NCBI GenBank assembly: GCA_963082875.1
Contig: OY720098.1
Coordinates: forward strand, 13,888,001-13,952,000
Reading direction: 5' to 3'
Length of the DNA stretch: 64,000 nt
Source of the DNA: Corella eumyota
Lineage: Eukaryota; Chordata; Ascidiacea; Phlebobranchia; Corellidae
A program made the position numbers and the translations under genes. This document shows positions 20,636-61,100 of this stretch, piece by piece (the first letter of the stretch is position 1; every line of letters begins with the position of its first letter). A model generated the notes under the pieces. That model saw only the letters and a list, made by a program, of their open reading frames with translations, made no database searches and was not told where the DNA came from.

Positions 20636-21976
20636 TAAAAAAACTGACTTTTTTTTAATGCTTTTAAAAACCTATTTTATAATTTAAATGTCATTAAGTT
20701 TAAGTGTGTATTGTATTGCCAACCACAACGAATTAGTTTACAATACAAGAATATAAAACAAGAAAAAGTTGTAGGTAAAAAAAGCACGTTACCGTTTTGC
20801 TTCGGTACTTCCACATAATCAAGAGCAAATACAGGAAGACAGCAAAAAAAAACATAGCACCAAAAAATAACGCTGTGAATAAAAAATATACAGAAACGGC
20901 TACGATCACCTAAAAAGAATAAACATCAAAGTTAATATACAAAAAAGACTTTAAATAGGCTTTATTAAAACATGATGTTTAAATAGCACCATAATTAACA
21001 AGTTTTGCGGTTTGATATATTTTTACACCTTTTATTAGGCAAATAATCAAAAATGTTTAAATATTGGTGTAGTTATTAAATATGTTTACAAATCGAATCG
21101 CACTATACAACCATATATAATTAAAGCAAACAAAAATTGAAGAAAAAACGCAATAACGAAAAATAGAAAGTGTTGCAGAATGCGATATTAAAAATAGACT
21201 TTAAATGAGTTAAAAATATCATCACATCAGTATTACAAATAAAACGACTTTTGTTATTGATTAACTAACCACCATTAAAAGTTCTAAAAAGTCACAAATT
21301 TTTGGCTGATTTTAGCACTTTTTGCTGCATGAACTTAAAAAAATTAATGCAATAGAATTTGAAAAGGTGTTACTTTTTATAGTGCATTTTACACATGTGT
21401 CAAATATAGAAAATGTGTAAGTCTCAATTAGTGAAATATTGTTGAAAAATAATATATAATTGAAATTGATGGATTAAAAACCGACAGCGTCTATGATATT
21501 TCACATCGACGATACCGCAATAAAATCGGCTAAATATATTTATTAATATAAAAACAAAATTAAATTGCCAATTTGTTTTTTGGCCTTTGATGTCACAATG
21601 ATCAAACTTGCTTATCAACAACCGACGATTACAAAAAATTAATCATGGATTTAAATAAACAAGTTGAACAAAAGTTGTTAAAAACACAATGTTGTCAAAA
21701 AACAAAATAATAGAAAAAAAGATTTTTGTTTCGTGAAAAAGGCATCTTTGGCGACCTCTCGTGTTTTGGAATGATCGGGCAGATTTGTTAACGAAAAAAA
21801 TAGCAAAAAACGCGGAAGGAATTCAGTAATTTGGTCGCAAAACCTGACATCACACAACGGCCACGATGCGTTTGTTTGCACTGGCAAAATTATCTTTCCG
21901 TAACCTTGCGCATAATGACGTATAAAGTTATGACGTCGTAAAGTGGCAAGAGCGAAAGATAGTTTTCAAGTTTGCG
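20636..21976. other. 3' flank of Notch, no gene seen
   Basis: AT-rich sequence downstream of the Notch stop codon. It should contain the Notch 3' UTR, and AATAAA-type signals occur on the minus strand (for example near 21535). Open frames such as 21424-21621 and 21678-21887 have no coding character. Confidence 0.5.
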
Positions 21977-53082
<31,106 letters not shown>

Positions 53083-54484
53083 CTTTTCGATGTTGGTTTC
53101 TTGCAAATAATCCTTTAAACAAGATGGTCCAGAATTTTTGTATTCTCGATCAGAGGCTCAAATTTTTCGAATCCAACATTTATATACAAAGCTGGTATTC
53201 ACTAGTCAGGTTTATAAATATTTTAACAATTAAAGTTTATAATCTTTTGTGTTTTTTAATGAGTTGTTGTCATTTAAAACTCATTGCTAAAACTTTTCAA
53301 AACAATTAATCTGTTAAATCTTTTTTTTTTATTTTAGAGGAAAACAAACTGATAAATAATGTTTACATATTAAAGATTATTTTAAAAAACTTAGCAAGGC
53401 AGTTAATTATTCGCTATTGATTATTTTACAATAAAAAAAACGAAGAGTTTTTACCTATCCTGTTATTAAAAGTGGTAAAATTTAGCTACTTATTCTGTTA
53501 TTTACTTAAACAGTTGTTAAAACTTTTGGATTTGCTTGTTTGTTAATGCCAAAATGACTAACTAAACAATATTAAACAAAATTAATTTCAATAACTAAGC
53601 TTCAAAATAGTTTAGTAACTATACTTCTAAATCCAAACTATTCCAAATAAACTAAACAATAACAAACTTAAAATTAAATAAACTAAAAATCAAAACGTTT
53701 TTAAAATCTGTAATTGCGGACAGCTTTCTTTTCTCTCATCAAAAGTAAAAACTTTTTAAATCAAAAACAACAAGAAAAAAAATGCCTTTTTTTACCCTAA
53801 TAAAAATTGAGAGAAAACCTCATGAGCGGTATCTTGTGGCCTAAAAGAAGATCAAATTACTTTATTTTTTTAAATATTTAATTTACACCTTGTTGTTCAA
53901 ACAAAATGTTTTTTAAAAGAAGTTTTTAACATACCAAAATGATAAGAAATTAATATTAATAAATTCAATTTGTTATCGTTTAAAACAATTTCCAACTTCA
54001 CTGATAAATAAACATTTTTTTAGAAAAGTTATAATTATTTAACAAGTTAGCTTAATAGCATACTGTTTTTTAACTAATTACATTTTGCACGGCTTAAGAT
54101 TCAATTTTAACTTTTTTTATTCATAATTTACAAAAAACTTAATGGCATACAATGGATAGTTAACTTAGTATAAATGATGTTGCCTGAGGGCATTTACAAG
54201 CCAACAACTTTATTTCAGCATTTCGAAAGACTAAAACAATTTAGAAACGGAGCAATAAGACAAATAAGGTTTTAAAAAAATATAAACTTACGCTTAGTAT
54301 TGTTGTTTAATTTAGAGTTTAACATTTTTAACCTACTAGCAGTTGCGTTGCTGAAAGCACTATTGTTTTGTTTGTTGCAGTTCATAATATGTTAAAACGT
54401 TAAAACTGATTAAATTTTACCGTTCGTCCGGTACAGGTATTTTACTAACATAACTGAACTAATTTTGATCGTTTTTGAAAGTTA
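53083..54484. other. Divergent intergenic region
   Basis: AT-rich DNA between Notch (leftward) and the ORF1-domain gene (rightward). It should hold the Notch 5' UTR and promoter. I see no convincing TATA box, repeat or RNA gene. Confidence 0.5.
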
Positions 54485-55111
54485 ATGAAACAACTTTTGT
54501 TACAAAAATTAAAAATGTCAGAGCAACAGTATAAGCCTGCCAGTGGGACATCAGCCGTCGTTTTAATTTTGTGCAACCCGTGTATCCTGCTAAGTCTGCT
54601 TTTTATGACATCCATGTTTGTTCTGGCGCTAACTCAAAGTCACACTGAGTCCAATCTACAGACACTGGTTAAATCTGTTGGCCAACTCGAAGAAGCACAA
54701 CACAGACTTCTGGTTAACCACGAGCAATTAGTTCAAGCTGTGGGAAATTTGGAGGCAGATGTAAAACGACAGAAGGAAAAGCTAATTGCAGTGCACAACT
54801 TTACGCGAGAACGAAATGTGATTGTTAACAGAATACCGGAAATAGACGGCGAAAATCTAGAGGAAATTGTGCGTGAATTATTTAAAACAAAACTTGGCCT
54901 CTCATTTGACGAATTCGACATTGAAGAAGTAAAACGATTCGGGAAAAAAATTACCTTTACCAGATCAGGCGGACAGAAAATAGAAACTAAACCAATCCAA
55001 GTGCGTTTTTTCAGTTACCGGCACAAATTTCTGGTTTTAAAAATGGCAAAACAGCTACTGAATTCGGTTAACGATGCGCAATATTCAATTACAGACGCTT
55101 TGTTTACTTAA
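54485..55111 (+). CDS. Membrane-anchored LINE ORF1-like RNA-binding protein
   Basis: An intronless 208-codon gene. The Met at 54515 (MSEQQYKPASGTSA) is a likelier start, with AAA before the ATG, giving 198 residues. A hydrophobic span (AVVLILCNPCILLSLLFMTS then MFVLAL) comes first. A coiled coil follows at about residues 55-105 (heptad-like LVKSVGQLEEAQHRLLVN), then an RRM-like domain of the Transposase_22 / LINE ORF1 type: RNVIVNRIPEIDGENLEE, then KPIQVRFFSYRHKFLVLKMA. In L1 and CR1 elements this domain binds RNA as a coiled-coil trimer. No reverse transcriptase, target duplication or poly-A tail is nearby, so it may be a host gene captured from a LINE, or the frame of an element that lost ORF2. 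The membrane span is unusual for ORF1 proteins. The frame is undamaged. Confidence 0.65.
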   Translation: MKQLLLQKLKMSEQQYKPASGTSAVVLILCNPCILLSLLFMTSMFVLALTQSHTESNLQTLVKSVGQLEEAQHRLLVNHEQLVQAVGNLEADVKRQKEKLIAVHNFTRERNVIVNRIPEIDGENLEEIVRELFKTKLGLSFDEFDIEEVKRFGKKITFTRSGGQKIETKPIQVRFFSYRHKFLVLKMAKQLLNSVNDAQYSITDALFT

Positions 55112-55506
55112 AACATTAATAAATTTTAAGTTGACATAGTCAGGATGTGCAATTTATAAACATAAACGCAACATGCCAAAAATTAAATATTCGTTGATAA
55201 ATAGTAAACACAAAACAGTATTATATAATGATTGTAAAAACGATTCTATTTTAAACCAAATGTGTTATGCACTGTGTAAACGATATAAAGTAGTACTATT
55301 TTGAACCAATTGTGCTATAAAATGACATTAATTAACGTTATATAATAATTTTTTTATTTTGGTTTTGTTGTATAGCGGAAGTCTGTCATAAGATAGATGA
55401 CATGTTGTATTTTAGGTTGCTGTGTTTTATTTAAGGTTATGTTTAAGCAGAATCGTTTAAGAAATATAGTCGAGTTAATTTGTAAAAAAAATATAATAAA
55501 TCTAGT
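55112..55506. other. Short intergenic region
   Basis: AT-rich DNA between the ORF1-like gene and the SDR gene. A motif like tgtaaacgataaa / tgtgctataaaatgac repeats weakly. No gene seen. Confidence 0.4.
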
Positions 55507-57206
55507 ATGGAGCATCAAGACTTCTTTAAGCACGCTGAAAAGGTTGTATTCATTACAGGTAACTTTCCAATTATTTTTAGTCCAGAAACTCTTTAAATGA
55601 GAAGTTCGAAAAAAACGACATAAAGATAGTAACAATTATTTTAAACGGTTTAAGGAGCTGCAAGTGGCTTAGGAGCAGGTACAGCTTCAGCGTTTGCGAA
55701 ATGTGGTTCACGGTTAGTTTTGCTTGATACTAATGCCAAAGATTTAATGCTACAGGCCAATTTATGCCGTAAATTTGGAGCAAAAGAGGTGGTTAAAGTG
55801 TTGATATGTGCAATTTAATATACACCATTAACAATGTACGGTATTAGACAGTTTTAACAAAAAATTTCTAATTTGCACTTAGTCTGCTGGTTCTTATTTT
55901 TTGTGTTTATAAAGATTGCTTACATATTAAATAATCTTATTTTATGCGACTCAAGGTTCTCGAAATTGTTGCCGACATATCTAATGTTGAAGAAATCGAA
56001 AATGCCGTAGACCAAATAATTACTCATTTTAAATCAATTTCAATACTATGTAACATAGCTGGAATTTTTCAAAATGGTTCATTGAACGAGGTAAAATCCC
56101 TGGTTATGTTTTAATTTAATAATTGACATCTTAACTCATATTTCTCATTTTCAGACAAATCAACTAACTAACACCCTTTTCAGACAAATCAATTAACTAA
56201 CACCCTCTTGTTAGTTTATTTTCATGAACTCAACTCTTTAAGGGTTGGATTGTCTTTATGTTAATTTAAAATGATATTTGGGGTTTTCAATTTTTTAATG
56301 ACCGCTTACTAAATTTTTAAATAAATAAAGCGATGATTAATTACAATTTTTTGTAAAGGTTACAGAAGAGCAATTTGATAAATTGTTTGGTGTTAATGTA
56401 AAAGGAATGGTTTTTCTCACAAAAATAGTTGCTCCGTATTTAGTAAAATCAAAAGGTAAAAGGACGACTTAACTCGTAAAAATAAATTATACAAATGTAT
56501 TTCTGTATTTAGGATCTATTATAAATATATCCAGTGTTAATTCCTTTATAAACCGTCCTAACACAGTGGCTTACAGCATGGGAAAATCGGCAGTTGATCA
56601 ATTCACAAAATTAATTGCAAAAGGTATATCTAGAAAATAATAAGTAAAATGCTAGTGATAATAAAAAAAATTATTACAGAATATGCAGGAAAAGGAGTAC
56701 GGGCAAACGTAATAAAGTAAGTTAATATTTTCTAAAATTTCTAGGTCATCTAAATTAAATTTATTAATATAAGATATCTGAATAAAAGCGACATTTTTAA
56801 TTTTGTTAGTATAGATGGCAATTTCTTTTTTTGTTGTGAAGATAACGTCATTATAATTATACTTCGTAAACTTTAATAAACCTACCCTGTCCGTTATTTT
56901 AAATATGTAAAATATAAAATTAATTAAACTCAAAAATATATACATAATAAAAGTTTGGTATTACAAGTATTATAAATTCCAATATACTCCTACAGCCCAG
57001 GCGATATTCGAACTAACATTCGAAAAAAAATCGGGACCGAAGAGGCCATTAATAAGTATTACAAAAAACTTGAATCAACCCTGCCCATGGGAAGGCTCGG
57101 GGAAGTAAAAGATGTCACCAACTCGATTCTGTTTTTAACATCAGACATGGCTCGTCATATAACAGGAACCTGTTTAGTTATTGACGGGGGAGAACATTTA
57201 TTGTAA
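55507..57206 (+). CDS. Short-chain dehydrogenase/reductase (SDR), 7 exons
   Basis: Exons 55507-55558, 55655-55797, 55956-56090, 56359-56455, 56513-56623, 56680-56716 and 56996-57206 total 786 nt, giving 261 residues. This is a classical SDR: a Rossmann NAD(P)-binding start (VFITGAASGLGAGTASAFAK), NIAG near residue 100 as the NNAG-type motif, catalytic Ser in INISSVN, the YSMGK active-site Tyr/Lys pair, and the PGDIRTNI segment after it. The C-terminal LVIDGGEHLL is the usual last strand. LVLLDTN, with Asp after the second strand, favours NAD(H). The substrate cannot be told from sequence. There is no clear organelle signal. The donor after exon 2 (GTGTTG) is weak but the phases fit. Confidence 0.9.
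56148..56205 (+). repeat. 29-bp tandem duplication in SDR intron 3
   Basis: The 29-base unit ttttcagacaaatcaactaa plus ctaacaccc occurs twice in a row with one difference. Each copy starts with a TTTTCAG that could act as a splice acceptor, though the coding frame is better served by the acceptor at 56358. Confidence 0.8.
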
Positions 57207-58136
57207 AATTTACTTGTTTTTAAGAATAACTAAAACTAGGTGAGGTCTGGACTTTATTTGTCATAGTTTGTTTTAATCACCACAAATTATTATCAATCAC
57301 CCCCCAAGACAACATAAAAAAATGTTGTTTTTGAACTGAATGGTACGGTTAGATTCGAGTTTAACAAATATAGATCAATGAAGACATATTATTTAATTTA
57401 GTTAAATTTAAAAATGTTAAACGCTCCATAAGCAAATATATATTGTTACATTTAATAAATTGCATATCTTCAAATCAAAAAAAAAAAATTAATTTCTAAA
57501 CGAAATTAACGTTGTTAAATTATAATAAACAGTACATATTGAATAAACAATAATTATAATATAGAGTTTGAATATTATTTCATAAAATGTAATCTATAAA
57601 GAACTTACATTTATGTAAAAGGTATTATTCTACTATCACTCAAAATAAAAAAACAAACATAAATATACCGAAACATGATAAAAGTAAATATATCTATAAA
57701 CACCAAATAATGTAAATTAAAATAAAATCGTAAATTCTTACAGTAAATAATAAATTAAATATTTTAATAGGTAACATTTTTAATTACCTATAACATCAGT
57801 ATAAAAATTGTTTTTAATAAAAGGAATACTTATAATAAAAATGTCGAAAAACTGTCATATTACCGAAAACTATTTTACTAAATATACATTTCACCAAAAA
57901 CTTAATGCCCAAAATGCGAATTTTACCTACTAAAAGACGTTTTTTAATTAACTTTCTACTAACTTTAATTTTATTCTGTAAATGCCTTTTAATTTACAAA
58001 AACATAAAAACAATTGGTAAAACGTCATTTTTAAACATTGGGTTTTCGGGAAAATGTTCACTCGGCTAAATGATTTTCGAAAATATGAGCATTTACTTAC
58101 AGGAACATTACTTTATCGGATTTTAAAGTTTCATTT
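57207..58136. other. Convergent intergenic region
   Basis: Very AT-rich stretch between the 3' ends of the SDR and DHTKD1-like genes. It should contain both 3' UTRs; no gene or clear repeat is seen. Confidence 0.5.
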
Positions 58137-61100
58137 CTATGCAAATGTATCTTTCATGAGTTGTTTTATTTGTTGGTTATGTAATGATGTAATACCAACG
58201 GCTGGGGCAGCTAAACAAGGCCTTCCCGCGTAATTTAACTAAAAGTAAAAATAGTTTTATATATTTTGGTTCGTTAAGCGGTGTCATAACTGGTAATGTT
58301 TACTACCGGACCAGTACTGTCGTATCAAAAATTTAAAAAATATCCTCAAAAATAAATTAGATGATTTACCTTAACACCCAAAATTTTTTCAAAGCGAGGT
58401 GAAACAAAACCCCAAGGCCCCATGTTCTGGGGTTCCTCTTGGCTCCAAATATACCTCGTGGCGTTCGAAAACCGCGCTAACTCGCTCTTTAGCGCCGCAG
58501 CGGGAAACGGACACAATTCCTCGATCCGCACGATGGCAATATCTTGCGCATCCGATGCGCTGTCTTGGCGTTGCTTTTCGAGTTCTTGTTCCAAAGCGTA
58601 GTAATGTTTTCCCGAACAGACGATGACTCGATTTACTCTGATTGGGGTATAAATATTTGAAGGTTTAAGTTATTTATGTCATATGTTTTAAATAAAGTAT
58701 TATTGAGTAAGGGTGTGTTATTGTAACGTGTTTTAAACTATCCGTAAACGATGGATTCAAGAACAAATAGTGTTGCATTGCTGCGGTTTAAACCCGAAAC
58801 CATTTGGGCAACAACGCAGTACCATTGTTTATCTAAGATGTTGGTGAATACAATAAAATATCTTAAAACAATCAAGTGGATTTAATTTAGATGTAGTTCA
58901 ACCAAAAACAAATGCTGATCCATTTTATTAACTGTCCTCGGTTAGGGTTCGAAGGCGTTTCTTCAAAGACACTAATAGTGCTCAGAAGAGGGAACCTTTT
59001 TTTTTCGTCATCGGACACAAATAGAAACTACAGCAAAAAAACGAGATTTTGAAAAATATACTAACGTTTGTGGTGACTTCGATAAAACGTCGCCCAAAAT
59101 TGGTTGAAAGTAAGTGCCCGGCTTTAATTCTTCCATTTTTGACATTGCAGGCTACAAAATAAAAAAAAATTAAATAATAAAAAGAATCTTAAAATCTAAA
59201 ACCCAAAACCATTTTTTCAAAATTTATTTTCCGAAGCAACAAGTTACTTAATGTCCCAATACAACATGTTCAGTATTTATTAATATTATCAAAATTTATA
59301 ATCTGGTTCGTTTCAGTTTAATGCGATTAAAAATCAAATTATTTCCTGAAAACGAAATTACAATTTAATTTATGCACGATGCTTTTAATAGGATATAGTT
59401 AACTAATTAAAATAAGTCACATGTACTCAATTTATTATATTGTGGCGCTCGTACAAATTCCTTAACAACATAAGAACGGGTTATTATTGGAATATTTTTT
59501 AACATATAACTTTGCGTAGCTAAGATTTTGTATTCTAAAAATGTCACTTACTTATGAATTAAGCGATTTTGAATGTGGAAATTATGGCGTTTTTGACTAC
59601 ACTATGGCCAAGGTGTTACACTTAACAGCAAAACACCTAAGCAAGAAAAAACAAGCAGTTCAAGCAACTTTATACTTTGAAGAAAGCATTCAAATTCTCG
59701 AAAGTCTGATCGAAAAATCGAAGCATATTAAATTAAATATAAGTGACGAATTAGCAACAAAGCAAAAGAAATTGTATTTAGAAGCTTGTAACAACTTAAC
59801 CAAGATGTATTGGAAGCAGGGAGATACAAGTCTAGTTCTAAAAACTCTATCAAAAACGATAAAACTGCAGCAAAAGACTAATGCTATCCAAACAAAAAAC
59901 TTTGCGCAATGCATTCTTTTTGATAAAGAAGTATTAAGCACAAACGGACAAATTCAACCAGAGAATTTTTCTGCTATTTGTACCACACGCGCAAATGGCA
60001 ATAAAAAAGTGGTCAGTTTAACGACCAAAGTAATGCAAATTTGCATTAAACAACAAGATTTTAAAGCAGCACTTAACTACGCGAGTATTATTTTAAACGT
60101 GTTTGAAGGTAATGTAGTCTCGTCATCAGACAAGGCAATCTTATTGTGGATGATAGGCGAACTGAATTTAAGGCTTGACCGAACTCGAAAAGCAGTTGAA
60201 TATTACAAAAAAGCTATACAAGAAATGGAAAGCACTGGACACAAAATTGACCACGATTTACATTACCGAATGTGCAATGAACTAAAACTAATTAACATAA
60301 ACGCTGATGAGGGACCGCGTTTTAATGGGGTCAATTTTAAACCAATTAAAATGCTACAATTGTCTTGAAGAAATATAATTCTACCCGGTCAAAAGTGTTT
60401 ACCTAAATGTTTTTAATTTAACAAAGCAATTGTCAAAAAAACAACTCTATATTTAACTAAATTACCGAATACACATCTGATTAATAAACATGTACCCTAA
60501 CATGTCATTTTTGCCCTTTTATTTAAAAAAAATTGACTAAAATTTCGGTAAAATGTAGTTTTTAAATTTAGTTTTTCAGGAATCATCTATTCGGTTATTT
60601 AGTTTTTTTATATAATAATAAATACTATATTTATATGTTTTTATAATCGAATGATTAATTGTTTTTGTATATTGAACAAACATAAATTAAACTACTTTAC
60701 CGTAAATCTAAGCAGAATTTTTGGTGAAGCTACAATAAGGGGTTTTCGGAAATTTCTTAACATTTGTCTCCTGAGAAGGTGAAAATATTGGGCAGAGGTA
60801 GTGGGGTGACATACTGACATATTTACCGCGTCTCCATCAATATCTAATCAAGATGTAGTTTTTAAAATAATAAAATAAGCATGTACCACGAATCAGTAAT
60901 AAGGTGGCATAGTGTAGTGGTCAGAACATTTGGCTTTACTACATGAGGTACAAAGTTTGACCTCCAGTGCTTACATATCAGTAAAACCAAATGACATGTT
61001 ATTTTTAGGACAGATTTTGAGTATAAGCGAAGATGCCATTATTTTATAAAATTGATCAAGTAGTTTTCGAAATATCGGGATTTGCAGTTAAAGTACTGAA

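Noticed and set aside
56652-56945. 97-codon minus-strand frame across an SDR intron
   Set aside because: AT-rich low-complexity protein overlapping a real plus-strand exon in antisense.
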